This document shows positions 7,811-17,015 of a DNA stretch of 64,000 nucleotides, piece by piece; position 1 is the first letter of the stretch, and each line of letters starts with the position of its first letter. The stretch spans positions 301,500 through 365,499 of the forward strand of contig CAVSQS010000008.1 in NCBI GenBank assembly GCA_963730165.1, written 5' to 3'. This DNA is from DASSQJ01 sp963730165 (GTDB taxonomy: Bacteria; Actinomycetota; Actinomycetes; Actinomycetales; Dermatophilaceae). The notes beneath the pieces were generated by a model that had not been told where the DNA came from, did not search any database, and saw only the letters and a program-made list of their open reading frames with translations. The position numbers and the translations under genes were made by a program.

Positions 7811-9424
7811 ATGCAGCGTTTCACCCTTTGGGTTCTGATCCTGTTTTCAATCCTGACAGCGCTGGCCGCCGGGACACGCGTCACATCGGACCGCTTCCAG
7901 TGGGCGCTGGTAAACGACCGGGGCGCAGCAACCCCGCTGGACGAGCCCGCGTTGTTAGCGCAGCCGCTGGCCCTGTTCGCGCGGTCGGTCGATACGCCGC
8001 TGACTTACACGCCCCTCGCGGAGAGCGAAACGCCGATCGGCATTCTCCCCTATCCTGACGTAAATCCGCGCCGTTGGCAAGTCGCGCCCGCCTCCGCCAG
8101 CGCCTACCATATCGTCTGGCAGGAGCAGGATACCCGGCTGCGCTGTGCGCTCATCAGCATCGACGGAACCACCCTGCGCGGCCCGATTGAGCTGGCGACC
8201 AGCGCCCGCCCGGATTTCGTCACCCTTCCTGGCGAGGCTGGCGATCTGCTCGTGCTCTGGATCAACAGCCGAACGGCGGAGATCAACGCCGTGACCATCG
8301 ATTCCGCCGGGCGTCCCGGTCCGATCAGCAGTTTTACGTCGCAGCGTATCGCACACGTCGCCGCCGCGCGCGATCAGACTGGGCTGATCCATGCCGCCTG
8401 GCTGACCTCGCCTGCGCCAGATCAATGGACGGTCTTTTATCAGGCATCCGCCGCCAACCTGCTGTCCCTGGATACACCCGCCCTGCTCCACACGTTTACC
8501 CTGGCCCCCGGCGAGAGCATCACCACGCTGCAAATGGGGCTGGACGACACCCACGCTTACCTGTTCTGGAGCACCACGACTGCCGCCCAGCCCGACACGG
8601 AGCGGGTCCAGGTCATCAGCTTCCCGCTCGGTTCTCCCGCCGCCGTGACGTTTTCAGAGGTGCGCCTGCCGGACCACTTCACCCCGACTGCCACGCTGCC
8701 CGATCTGCCGATTGTGGGCGGCGTCGATCCCGTTACCATGCCCCCATCTCATCCCGCCGAACTCCGCTGGCCGCGCCCCGCCCCCGGACAGAGCGCCGCG
8801 CTGCCGCTGGCCGCTGCCCTGCGCACCGCCGACGGCTGGCGGCCCGCTGTCGTCTATTTCCAGCATGGCGATCTGATCGGTTTCCAGGTGATCGCGCCGC
8901 TGCCTGCCGATGCTGGCCCGCCTGTCCTGCTCGCTTCCGGCGATCTCCTCGCCGCCTGGACCGGGCTTGACGGCGTAACGCCCCATCTCTACACCGCTCA
9001 AACGGACGGGGAGGGTCTGGTACCCGCGCCTGCCCGTCACGACCATCTGCTGCGGCGCACGCTGGCCGGGGCGCTGACCGGTATTCCCCTGGGGCTGCTA
9101 TGGCTGGCGCTGCCGCTGTGCGTCGTGATCGTCGCGCCCGCGAACACCTGGACGCTGCCGCTCGTCCTCGCGCTGTACGGCACGGCAAAACTGCTCTGGC
9201 CCGCCCATCTATTTTCCCGGCTCCCGCCCGTGTTGGCGGCTGCTCATTTCGCCTCAGCGCGTTCGCTGGTGGAGATCACGGTGCTGCTGATCGGCCTGAT
9301 CTCCACCGGGGTATGTTATCTCGCCCAACGGCGTAAGCGCCCCACCTGGCAAATCTCCCTCATTTACCCGCTGCTGGATGCCGCGCTCACCTGGCTCGTT
9401 TTTGGGGCGAACGTGTTCAGCTAA
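7811..9424 (+). CDS. Unrecognised membrane protein with large extracytoplasmic domain
   Basis: 537 aa, family not recognised. The N-terminus has a signal or anchor helix (residues 4-20). About 390 residues of beta-rich, aspartate- and proline-rich sequence follow, suggesting an external propeller-like domain. The C-terminal 120 residues contain about four hydrophobic helices (near 420-440, 445-465, 485-503 and 518-534) with a basic cytoplasmic QRRKR patch. No catalytic motif is seen. It lies 115 bases before the solute-binding protein gene on the same strand and may belong with it. Confidence 0.6.
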   Translation: MQRFTLWVLILFSILTALAAGTRVTSDRFQWALVNDRGAATPLDEPALLAQPLALFARSVDTPLTYTPLAESETPIGILPYPDVNPRRWQVAPASASAYHIVWQEQDTRLRCALISIDGTTLRGPIELATSARPDFVTLPGEAGDLLVLWINSRTAEINAVTIDSAGRPGPISSFTSQRIAHVAAARDQTGLIHAAWLTSPAPDQWTVFYQASAANLLSLDTPALLHTFTLAPGESITTLQMGLDDTHAYLFWSTTTAAQPDTERVQVISFPLGSPAAVTFSEVRLPDHFTPTATLPDLPIVGGVDPVTMPPSHPAELRWPRPAPGQSAALPLAAALRTADGWRPAVVYFQHGDLIGFQVIAPLPADAGPPVLLASGDLLAAWTGLDGVTPHLYTAQTDGEGLVPAPARHDHLLRRTLAGALTGIPLGLLWLALPLCVVIVAPANTWTLPLVLALYGTAKLLWPAHLFSRLPPVLAAAHFASARSLVEITVLLIGLISTGVCYLAQRRKRPTWQISLIYPLLDAALTWLVFGANVFS

Positions 9425-9539
9425 AACCAGCGCTCACCCGCTTAAACATCGGGCAGGCGGTGGTTTACGCGATCCGTTTTGCGTTACAATAACAACGTTC
9501 TATGCCACTCAGACTTTGCTTACCATAAGCGAGGAACTC

Positions 9540-11222
9540 ATGCAACGTCTGTATCGAATTTTTGGGTCTATCGGCCTGATCATCCTTTTAACACTCGCCT
9601 GGATGCCAATGGCGCGCGCTTCATCGCTTAACCAGGACGGCGATCCGGTCACCCTGCGCACGGTCATGCCCGCCCCGGTCAATCTGGACCCGGTCCAGCT
9701 TTCGCGTTTTGATGCCAATGCGCGCGATCTGGTTGAAAATCTTTTCGTGGGTTTAACTCGCTTTGACCCGGTCACCCGGCAAGCCGAGCCGATGATCGCT
9801 AAAGACTGGTCGGTCAGCGACGACAGCCTGACCTGGACTTTTAACCTGCGCGATGACATCCAGTGGGTACGCTACGATCCCGGCATTCAAGCCGCCGTCG
9901 CAGTGCGGCCCGTCGTCGCAGGCGATTTCGTTTACGCCATCCAACGCGCCTGCGATCCGCTGCGCCCGTCGCCGGTCACTGCCAACCTCATGATCGTCAA
10001 GGGCTGCCAGACGGTGGCTAACGCTTTCCCGCAGGTCATCAACGATCTGTTTATTGCCCGTGAAATCGGCGTCCGCGCCACCGGCCCCAACACGCTCGAA
10101 ATCGACCTGCTGTTTCCGGCGTCTTATTTCCCGTCCCTGCTGAGCACGCCGGAATTTCGCCCGCTGCCCCGCGAGTCCGTTCGGGCAGGCGAAGGCAACT
10201 GGACCACCCTCCCCTCGCCGATGACCAGCGGCCCTTACGTCCTGGCAAGCTGGACGCCGGGCGAGATGTCGCTGGCGCGTAACCCTTTCTGGCCGGATGC
10301 TTATTCGGGCAACGTCGAACGGGTTGACGTCACCCTCGCCGCGACCGCCTCCCCGGCGCAGATCGACATGGCGCGGCTGGCTCCCGACCAGATCGCCGCC
10401 GCGCGCGTTTCGTCGCCCGATCTGCTGCACATCACGCCGGGAACGACCCTGACCATGCTCGGCTTTTCCTTTGATCGGAACATGGTCTCGACGTCCGAAG
10501 TTCGCCGCGCGCTGTCTGAAGCGATTGATCGAAATGCACTCGTGCAGCAGTTCTTCCCGGATCAGGCGCTCCCCGTGACGCAGTTCACCCCGCCGGGCGT
10601 CGTCGCCGCGCCGCAGTTGGATAACACGCTGTATAATCCCACCGCCGCGCAGGCTAACTACAGCGCCGCCGGGTATGACGCCTGCGACGGTGTCCCGGAA
10701 CCGCTGATCGTGCTCGTACCCGAAGAAGACCCCCAACTGATGGAGGTCGCGCAGGCCATCACGCAGCAATGGGCTGCTAACCTCGGCTGCAATCCAATCC
10801 TGTTTCAGATCAAATCGCTGCCGCGCACGCTGATGATCGAGCTGGCCCATTCCACCTATGACCCGGAAAAAGTCACCCGCTCGCACATCTGGCTGACGAC
10901 CTGGAGTCCCGACTATCCCGACGCGAACGCGTGGATCGCGGACGCGCTGCACTGCCGCTTTGGTTACGTCCGGACGGGCCGCGAATGTAGCAGGGCCGAC
11001 GATATGCTAGATCGGGCCAATTTCGAGCCTGACACCGCCGCGCGCGCCGACCTCTACGCCCAGGCCGAACAGCTTCTCTTCGGACCAGACGGCGATTTCC
11101 CGGTCATCCCGCTGTATATCTCGTCCTCCGCATGGGTGCAGCAGCCCTGGCTGTCGGCGGTCAACGAATACGGCGCGGCGCGTTACGATCTCTGGCAGCT
11201 TGACACCGCCGCCCGACCGTAA
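9540..11222 (+). CDS. ABC transporter peptide-type solute-binding protein (SBP family 5)
   Basis: 560 aa from MQRLYRIF; the ATG at 9540 follows GAGGAA and starts a clean signal peptide ending near ARA-SS. There is no lipobox, so it is probably released or held by other means. The family 5 (DppA/OppA) signature is present: ENLFVGLTRFDP, IAKDWSVSDDSLTWTFNLRDD and the C-terminal PVIPLYISSSAWV region. It binds oligopeptides or similar solutes outside the membrane. No permease or ATPase genes are next to it, so its partners are encoded elsewhere. Confidence 0.88.
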   Translation: MQRLYRIFGSIGLIILLTLAWMPMARASSLNQDGDPVTLRTVMPAPVNLDPVQLSRFDANARDLVENLFVGLTRFDPVTRQAEPMIAKDWSVSDDSLTWTFNLRDDIQWVRYDPGIQAAVAVRPVVAGDFVYAIQRACDPLRPSPVTANLMIVKGCQTVANAFPQVINDLFIAREIGVRATGPNTLEIDLLFPASYFPSLLSTPEFRPLPRESVRAGEGNWTTLPSPMTSGPYVLASWTPGEMSLARNPFWPDAYSGNVERVDVTLAATASPAQIDMARLAPDQIAAARVSSPDLLHITPGTTLTMLGFSFDRNMVSTSEVRRALSEAIDRNALVQQFFPDQALPVTQFTPPGVVAAPQLDNTLYNPTAAQANYSAAGYDACDGVPEPLIVLVPEEDPQLMEVAQAITQQWAANLGCNPILFQIKSLPRTLMIELAHSTYDPEKVTRSHIWLTTWSPDYPDANAWIADALHCRFGYVRTGRECSRADDMLDRANFEPDTAARADLYAQAEQLLFGPDGDFPVIPLYISSSAWVQQPWLSAVNEYGAARYDLWQLDTAARP

Positions 11223-11238
11223 TCCCCGGCTAACGAAA

Positions 11239-11264
11239 AGGCGGACCCCGTCGAGAATCCGCCT
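11239..11264 (+). terminator. Terminator-like hairpin between convergent genes
   Basis: AGGCGGA (11239-11245) pairs with TCCGCCT (11258-11264). It is followed by GTTT on the plus strand and, for the opposite strand, by TTTT (from AAAA at 11236-11239). It probably serves both the solute-binding protein gene and the convergent gene at 11297. Confidence 0.55.
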
Positions 11265-11296
11265 GTTTGCTCTATCAATAACTGACAGCTAATCGC

Positions 11297-12196
11297 TTAA
11301 TTTCCGCGCTGCTCGAAATTCACCCAGTACGACGTCGTCGAGGTGGCCATCTCCCGTCGACGTCGATCTCGCACGGTGTCGCATCCACCGACGGCGGATC
11401 GGACCTCAGATTCGGGATCGTCACCGTGTAATTGATGCCGGGCGACATTTCGAAATCGGCGTAACCCGCTTCGCGTTCGGGCTTCAATCCCGTGTAAAAG
11501 GTGTCCGTTTGATTGCCCGCCCACGTCACCCGAACCGCCACGCCGGGCACGCCCTGCCCCAGCCGGTCATACACCCGCACCTCGATCATCCCGCCCACGT
11601 TCGGATCGCAGAACGATTGCAGGCGGCTCAGAATGTATCCCCCCGGACGGCGGCGTGCGCGTCGGCGCGAATGGCTGCTCAGGCGTGTTGGTCGGGATCG
11701 GCGGCGTGGCCGTTTTGGTGGGCGGCGGCGTCAGGCTCGGCGTGGCCGTGCCGGTCGGAATAGCTGTCGAAAAGGCGACCGGCGCGGGTGTGGGGAACTT
11801 TCCTCCGGCGCAACTGCTCGCCCCCTGCGGCTCGTAAAGCTGGTTTAGCGCGCGGATGACGCGAATATCGCTGTTCGTGACAGTCTTGCCCTGCTTGTAC
11901 CGATCACAGGCGACGTCGGCGGCCATACTCCACACGTTCCGGTCAGGGCTGACCGCGCGCAGCCGGTCAAAAGCGAGGTTGAGATCGTGGTTGTAGGCGT
12001 AACTCAGTGCCACAGCGACCACGTAATCTTCCCGTGCCTGCGCGTTCAACTGCCAGGGTGACGTATTCCGTTCGACGACCGGGTCGATCTCCCAGGTGTA
12101 AATCAGTCCCAACGACACCCCTAACCCGATCCCGAGGATCAGGGCCAGCCAGGAGATTCCGCCGCCGCTACGTTTGACATGGCTATCAGGGCGCAT
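11297..12196 (-). CDS. Anchored protein with TPT-rich stalk and Ig-like C-terminal domain (two frameshifts)
   Basis: The N-terminal part (11567-12196) has one membrane helix (about residues 14-32), a helical region with YVVAVALSYAYNHDLNLAFDRL, then a Thr/Pro-rich stalk. The frame then breaks in a run of six C at 11639-11644; one C fewer gives GGYILSRLQSFCDP and leads into a beta-domain (VRVYDRLGQGVPGVAVRVTW). A second break near 11352, a run of G one base short, restores the end WVNFEQRGN. Its helical half is paralogous to the upstream gene, 8 bases away. Function unknown. Confidence 0.7.
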
Positions 12197-12204
12197 AAAT
12201 AACC

Positions 12205-12594
12205 TTATCGATTAATGGATTGTGTCGGCACGGGCGTTAATCGGTAGATTTCCATCGCGGGCGTCAGGCGTCCCACCCCTTCGGCTAACGCAACCATCGG
12301 CGGGATCGCAGAAACCTTACTCTGACTGATCAGCCGTTCGGTGAGGTCCTGAATATAGTCAAAAACATTCTCCTTGCCCAGCGGTTGCAGGCGCGTGAGC
12401 GCGCCGTTGATGTCCTGGTCATACAAATAACCCTCGGCCACCATCACGGTATAGTCTTCCTGGTAACGCGGGGCCAGCGCCGACATCGCGCTGTTGGTAT
12501 ATTCGACCGGGAACTGCTCCCAGCCCAGAAACACCCCAACCGCCAACCCGATCAGCACGCCGATCAGCAGCGAGCCTACATATCGTCTCGTCAT
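12205..12594 (-). CDS. Small membrane-anchored protein, paralogue of the next gene
   Basis: 129 aa. One N-terminal helix (residues 6-24) is followed by an external helical domain. The segment EDYTVMVAEGYLYDQDINGALTRL aligns with EDYVVAVALSYAYNHDLNLAFDRL of the downstream protein. No stalk or C-terminal beta-domain is present. The pair looks like a local duplication transcribed together. Family not recognised. Confidence 0.7.
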   Translation of the reverse strand: MTRRYVGSLLIGVLIGLAVGVFLGWEQFPVEYTNSAMSALAPRYQEDYTVMVAEGYLYDQDINGALTRLQPLGKENVFDYIQDLTERLISQSKVSAIPPMVALAEGVGRLTPAMEIYRLTPVPTQSINR

Positions 12595-12708
12595 CGTACC
12601 CCTTACCTGCCTGGACCGTCCGTATCTCTCCTGTTATAATCCGTATCGGGTGGATCGCACAAGAATTCGGCTGCGCTGCGCGCGAGAATTAGACGGGCAC
12701 ATACAAAA

Positions 12709-12739
12709 AGAGCCGGGTGTATGCACCGGCCCCGGCTCT
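12709..12739 (-). terminator. Terminator after tRNA-Leu
   Basis: AGAGCCGGG (12709-12717) pairs perfectly with CCCGGCTCT (12731-12739). On the minus strand it is followed by a T run (AAAAA at 12705-12709 on plus). It lies 11 bases beyond the tRNA 3' end. Confidence 0.8.
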
Positions 12740-12750
12740 GCGTTAAACTA

Positions 12751-12831
12751 TGCCGAAGGTGGGAGTTGAACCCACACGGGTTTCCCCGCGCGATTTTGAG
12801 TCGCGTGCGTCTGCCATTCCGCCACTTCGGC
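12751..12831 (-). tRNA. tRNA-Leu (anticodon CAA)
   Basis: 81 bases. The acceptor arm GCCGAAG pairs with CTTCGGC, followed by discriminator A. The anticodon stem CGCGA/TCGCG encloses loop CTCAAAA, giving CAA. A long variable arm and a T-arm with GGTTCAACTCC are present, as in class II tRNAs. CCA is not encoded. Confidence 0.95.
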
Positions 12832-12894
12832 TGATTCTTGGGCAAGTATATGTTGTTTTAGGCGTTCCGTCAAGGCTGACCAGACCTTAAAACT

Positions 12895-13488
12895 ATGGAC
12901 GAAACTTACTTGATTCAGGCGGCGAAACGTGGCGATGTCGAGGCGTTTAACACGCTCGTATTGGCCTACCAGGATGTCGCTTACACGGTCGCCTACCGCA
13001 TCATGGGCGAGCCGCATTCAGCCGCCGACGCTGCCCAGGAAGCCTTTATCTCAGCTTATCAAAAACTGCACCAGTTTCGCGGCGACAGTTTCAAGCCCTG
13101 GTTAATGCGCATCGTCACCAATGCCTGTTACGACGAGCTGCGCCGCCGCCAGCGCCGCCCCGCCACGTCGCTGGACGCGCTGAGCGATGTCCAGCCCGCC
13201 GCCGATCTGGACCTGCACAGCCCGCAAGAAAACCCGGAACAGCACGCCCAACGCAGTGAACTCAACAGCGCGATTCAGGACTGCATCAACGATCTGCCCG
13301 ACGATCAGCGGGTGATCGCCGTGTTATCCGATGTCGAAAGTTACGCGTACCAGGAGATCGCGGACATTACCGGGCTGCCGCTGGGCACCGTCAAATCCCG
13401 CCTGAGCCGCGCCCGCAGCCGCCTGCGCGACTGTCTGCGCGCCGTCAGGGAACTTTTGCCCGCTGAATACCGTCTTATGGACGAATAG
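12895..13488 (+). CDS. ECF-type RNA polymerase sigma factor
   Basis: 197 aa. Region 2 includes AADAAQEAFISAYQKLHQFRGD, the -10 recognition helix and core-binding part. Region 4 ends LPLGTVKSRLSRARSRLRDCL, the -35-binding helix-turn-helix. The linker is acidic and variable. It is followed 41 bases later by an anti-sigma factor gene, so it is probably held at the membrane until signalled. Its target promoters and signal are unknown. Confidence 0.92.
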   Translation: MDETYLIQAAKRGDVEAFNTLVLAYQDVAYTVAYRIMGEPHSAADAAQEAFISAYQKLHQFRGDSFKPWLMRIVTNACYDELRRRQRRPATSLDALSDVQPAADLDLHSPQENPEQHAQRSELNSAIQDCINDLPDDQRVIAVLSDVESYAYQEIADITGLPLGTVKSRLSRARSRLRDCLRAVRELLPAEYRLMDE

Positions 13489-13529
13489 GTAAAGCTCGAA
13501 ATGTTGGTGTCAGGGTATCGTAGACGATC

Positions 13530-14681
13530 ATGACTGTTTCCCCTAAAATCCCGTCCGACCGCGATCTGGAACTCCTGTCCGCTTACCTGGACGGCGAGCT
13601 GACCCATCGTGAAAAGGAGCAGCTCGAACAGCGCCTGGCCCGCGAAAACGCGCTGCGCGCCGTGTTGGATGACCTGCGCGGAACGGTCGCCCTGGTGGGC
13701 GATCTCCCGCGCCTGAAGGCCCCGCGCAACTTCACGCTCGACCCGGCAGTTTACGGGCGTCCGCTGCGCCACCGGCTGTTCACGCTCAAATCCGCGTTGC
13801 AACTGTCCGGCGCCTTGGGCGCGGCAGCGTCTATTGCGCTGATAATGTTGGCGGTGCTGCTCACGCAGGGCGGTTCCGAAAAATCCTCGCTCAGCGGTGA
13901 ACACCAGTCCTCGGAATCCCCGCAAATAGCCATGCAATCCACCCTTGCCCTTGCCGAAGAAGCCCAGCCCGAAGAAACCGCGCTGGCGTATGCCGGTAAC
14001 GATCTGCTGCAAACCACGATGGCCGCTCAGAGTATGTATTACGCTACCATCGACCCGACGCTCACCCAGGCGGCGCTGGACATGGCCGCGCTTGCCGGAG
14101 AAGAAACGTACCAGGATACGACGACCGCGCCGACCGAAGAAGCGCAGGAAATGGCCGCCGGTGTCGTCGCGCAGTCCGAAGCGCCCGCCGCGCCGGAAAA
14201 CGAAGAACCCTCGACCTTGATGGCGCAGCCGGGCACTTACCCGTCCACCGGAGCGCAGGACGCTGTCGGCGGCGGTGCTGCTGCTCCCCAGCCAGCCCCC
14301 GTCTTAGCGCCCACCGTAACCGTCGAGCCCATGTTGGCCGCACCTCAGGAAGCCGCGCCGCCTGCTGAAGAAGGCTTCAGGGACAGCCAGCGGGACGATA
14401 ACACGGATGAAAGCGACACAGACGGCTCAGCGGTGAATAGTGCATCCATCCCGCCGACGAGCGCCGCCGAGGTCATGCTGGCCCCGACGGCCACCCCGGT
14501 TCCGGCCACGCAGGCGGAAAAAAGCCAGCCGGATGAAACGCCGGTTGAAGCACAAACCGCCCGCCGTGAAACGTCACCTGAAAATTCATCATCCTACTGG
14601 TGGTTAGTGGGGATCGGGTTGGTCACGCTGGCGGTTTCGGTCGCGCTGCTGGTGTGGGGAGGCAGGGCGACGCGCGCATGA
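13530..14681 (+). CDS. Anti-sigma factor-like membrane protein
   Basis: 383 aa. The N-terminal 60 residues (LLSAYLDGELTHREKEQLEQRLA) resemble the anti-sigma fold, but the His-x3-Cys-x2-Cys zinc motif is absent. A membrane helix lies at about residues 94-115. A long acidic, Pro/Ala-rich segment (about 120-350) follows. A second helix near 352-376 precedes a short basic tail, which is unusual for anti-sigma factors. It is inferred to bind the upstream ECF sigma factor. Its stop overlaps the NUDIX start (ATGA). Confidence 0.75.
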   Translation: MTVSPKIPSDRDLELLSAYLDGELTHREKEQLEQRLARENALRAVLDDLRGTVALVGDLPRLKAPRNFTLDPAVYGRPLRHRLFTLKSALQLSGALGAAASIALIMLAVLLTQGGSEKSSLSGEHQSSESPQIAMQSTLALAEEAQPEETALAYAGNDLLQTTMAAQSMYYATIDPTLTQAALDMAALAGEETYQDTTTAPTEEAQEMAAGVVAQSEAPAAPENEEPSTLMAQPGTYPSTGAQDAVGGGAAAPQPAPVLAPTVTVEPMLAAPQEAAPPAEEGFRDSQRDDNTDESDTDGSAVNSASIPPTSAAEVMLAPTATPVPATQAEKSQPDETPVEAQTARRETSPENSSSYWWLVGIGLVTLAVSVALLVWGGRATRA

Positions 14682-15181
14682 GAGCACCGGTTAATTTCTG
14701 CCAGGTCTGCGGTCACGCCATGACTGACCGCTTCGCCTATGGCAAGACCCGCCCCGTCTGCCCGGAATGCGGTTACGTTCACTTTGTCGATCCCAAAGTC
14801 GCCGCCGTCGTGTTCATCGAACAGGATCGCCGGGTGCTGCTGGTGCGCCGTGCCATGCACCCTGAACGCGGCAGATGGGCGCTGCCCGCCGGTTATATCG
14901 ACGACGGCGAAGACCCGCGCGCCGCCGCCATCCGCGAGGTCCGCGAGGAAACCGGCCTGACCATCGAGATCACCCGGCTGATCGACGTGCAAAGCGGTCC
15001 CGACTCACACGGGGCATCGATTGTCATCATTTACGCTGGCCGCGTGCTGGACGGTGTCGCGCATCCCCTGGACGACGCCGACGCCGTGTTATGGGTCGCG
15101 GCAGACGATCCCCTGCCCGATCTGGCCTTCGAGAGCACGCGCCGGATGCTCGAAACCTGGATAACGCACCAGCATACCTAA
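14678..15181 (+). CDS. NUDIX hydrolase with N-terminal zinc ribbon
   Basis: 167 aa from the ATG at 14678, which overlaps the anti-sigma stop. Two CxxC pairs (FCQVCG and PVCPECG) form a zinc ribbon in residues 6-31. The NUDIX box runs from GYIDDGEDPRAAAIREVREE to TGL at about residues 70-92 and has all the metal-binding Glu residues. It resembles NADH pyrophosphatase-like or housecleaning hydrolases of nucleoside diphosphate derivatives. Coupling to a sigma/anti-sigma pair suggests a stress role. It converges with the SDR gene with overlapping stops. Confidence 0.88.
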   Translation: MRAPVNFCQVCGHAMTDRFAYGKTRPVCPECGYVHFVDPKVAAVVFIEQDRRVLLVRRAMHPERGRWALPAGYIDDGEDPRAAAIREVREETGLTIEITRLIDVQSGPDSHGASIVIIYAGRVLDGVAHPLDDADAVLWVAADDPLPDLAFESTRRMLETWITHQHT

Positions 15182-16092
15182 CCGCGCGGGCGATGGTTGA
15201 TGCGCCCCATTGTCCTGACCCATTCCGGCGACAGCCACAACCGCCAATACAACCCGACCAGAAACGGCGCGTAACGCTCCGTCAAAATACCGACCTTCTC
15301 CATCACGCCGCCTAAGATGACTTCGTGATCGCCGTGTACCAACGCCAGCACCGCCCGTTCGGCCACGTCGTCCGGATCGTCAACGTGAAAGCCATAGCGC
15401 CTCACGAGGTCCTCAGCTTCCGGGGTCAGCAGATCGGTGTGGGTCCAGGTCGGCAGCACCAGCGTGATCTGCACACCCGTCCCATCGATTTCACGGCGCA
15501 GCGCGTCGGTAAAGCCCGCCAGTCCGTATTTGCTCGCCACGTAAGGCGCGAGAGCAGGCATCGCCGTGCGCCCCAGCCCTGATCCGATATTGAGGATATA
15601 GCCGCTGTTATTCGCCAGCATGTGCGGCAGCGCCAACTGGGTCAGCCGGATCGCGGACCACAGGTTGACCCGCAGCGCCTGCTCCACTTGAACAGGCGTC
15701 TGATCCGTCAGTGCGCCGCCTGGCATCACTCCCGCATCGTTGACCAGAATGTCGATCCGCCCAAATCGTTCCAGCGTACGGCGGATCACGTCCTGCAACT
15801 GCTGCTCGTCGGTTACGTCGGCGGGCAGCACCATCACCGCGCTGGTATACGGCTCGATCTCACGCCGCACCGCGTCCAGGCGATCTTCGCGCCGCGCCAC
15901 CAGCACAATTCGCGCCGCGCGCCGCGCAAACGCAAACGCCAGCGCCCGCCCGATCCCCGACGACGCGCCGGTGACGATGACGACCTTCTCATTCAGGACC
16001 AGCGTCGAATGCTCAGGGCGGAAATAGCGCACCAGCCAGTAAACGCCCCCTACCAGCGCGCCAGCCCACAACAAACGGCGTCTCCATCGCAT
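15178..16092 (-). CDS. Short-chain dehydrogenase/reductase with N-terminal membrane anchor
   Basis: 304 aa. An anchor helix lies at residues 7-22. The NAD(P) motif TGASSGIG is at about 41-48, NDAG at about 118-121, and the catalytic YVASK lies near 185. It is an oxidoreductase of unknown substrate, probably acting at the inner face of the membrane. It starts 3 bases after the methyltransferase stop, so the two form an operon. Confidence 0.87.
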   Translation of the reverse strand: MRWRRRLLWAGALVGGVYWLVRYFRPEHSTLVLNEKVVIVTGASSGIGRALAFAFARRAARIVLVARREDRLDAVRREIEPYTSAVMVLPADVTDEQQLQDVIRRTLERFGRIDILVNDAGVMPGGALTDQTPVQVEQALRVNLWSAIRLTQLALPHMLANNSGYILNIGSGLGRTAMPALAPYVASKYGLAGFTDALRREIDGTGVQITLVLPTWTHTDLLTPEAEDLVRRYGFHVDDPDDVAERAVLALVHGDHEVILGGVMEKVGILTERYAPFLVGLYWRLWLSPEWVRTMGRINHRPRG

Positions 16093-16095
16093 AGC

Positions 16096-16860
16096 TTAAC
16101 CTCCCTGTTTTCGCGCCACGACGATCTGATTCACGCCCATCGCCAGCGGCGTCCAGGTGGTGCGGGTCACGACCTGGAACAGCGCCGGGACCCCCAACAT
16201 ACCAAACTGGATCACACTGGGAATCATCGGGAAATACGGCACATCCCACAGCCCATCCCCGAAGTGTCTCAACACCCGAAAACCGCTTGCCTCGCACCAC
16301 GCGCGCCACTGCGCCGGAGGCTGGACGTTGATGTGCGTCGGGTCCTTGCCGATAGCGTCGGTCTGCGCATCCTTGAAGCGGCGCAGGCCGTAACCCGGAT
16401 TCGGGGTTGCAAACAGGAACAGCCCGCCGGGTTTCAGCAAGCCGTACACCTGCCGGATCGTGTCCGCCGGATCGGGCAAATGCTCGACCAGGTGCAGCGC
16501 CACCACGACGCTGAAATCGCCGTCCGCAAAGCGCGATAGATCGTCCGCGCTCATCGTTATGCCTTCAGCGCGCGGCGCGTTCCGCTTCAACTGCTCGATG
16601 CTGTAATCGGCAATGTCGATCCCGACACACGCGAAATCATCCTGCAACAATCCCAGCAGGTGCCCCAGCCCGCAGCCCATTTCGAGCAGCCGCCCGCCGC
16701 CCGGCGGCGCATAACGCCGGACCAGGGCCGCATAATACCGCCGTGCAAACCAGTACATGCTGAAACGTCCCAGCGGGCGATCCGCGTAGTTGTAACTCTC
16801 AAAGTATTTCTGGCCGTATTCGTCCAGCGGTACAGACTTTTTTGAGAAATCCTCGCTCAT
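16096..16860 (-). CDS. Class I SAM-dependent methyltransferase
   Basis: 254 aa. Motif I is LLEMGCGLGHLLGLL (about residues 59-73). The acidic strand VGIDIADYS and the post-motif VVVALHLVEHLPDP are those of the Methyltransf_11/UbiE-like group. A hydrophobic C-terminal stretch (about 215-245) may touch the membrane. The substrate is unknown. It is transcribed with the SDR. Confidence 0.85.
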   Translation of the reverse strand: MSEDFSKKSVPLDEYGQKYFESYNYADRPLGRFSMYWFARRYYAALVRRYAPPGGGRLLEMGCGLGHLLGLLQDDFACVGIDIADYSIEQLKRNAPRAEGITMSADDLSRFADGDFSVVVALHLVEHLPDPADTIRQVYGLLKPGGLFLFATPNPGYGLRRFKDAQTDAIGKDPTHINVQPPAQWRAWCEASGFRVLRHFGDGLWDVPYFPMIPSVIQFGMLGVPALFQVVTRTTWTPLAMGVNQIVVARKQGG

Positions 16861-16963
16861 TTTTCCCGATTCCGAATTGAATAACCCATATCAGTGATAC
16901 ACCAGATTCCCGAAATCTCTCACTGGTGGATCATTGTAATGTGACCCGTCCAAACAAACAAAA

Positions 16964-16992
16964 TGAGGCAGTCTATCATACAGGCTGCCTCA
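16964..16992 (-). terminator. Terminator of the nuo operon
   Basis: TGAGGCAG (16964-16971) pairs with CTGCCTCA (16985-16992). On the minus strand it is followed by TTTTGTTTGTTT. It lies 23 bases past the nuoN stop. Confidence 0.82.
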
Positions 16993-17015
16993 CGAGAAGA
17001 GCGGAAAAGTCAGGC

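Noticed and set aside
13530..14681. Cell-surface adhesin instead of an anti-sigma factor
   Set aside because: The Pro/Ala-rich span could suggest this, but the N-terminal region resembles the anti-sigma fold and the gene directly follows an ECF sigma gene.
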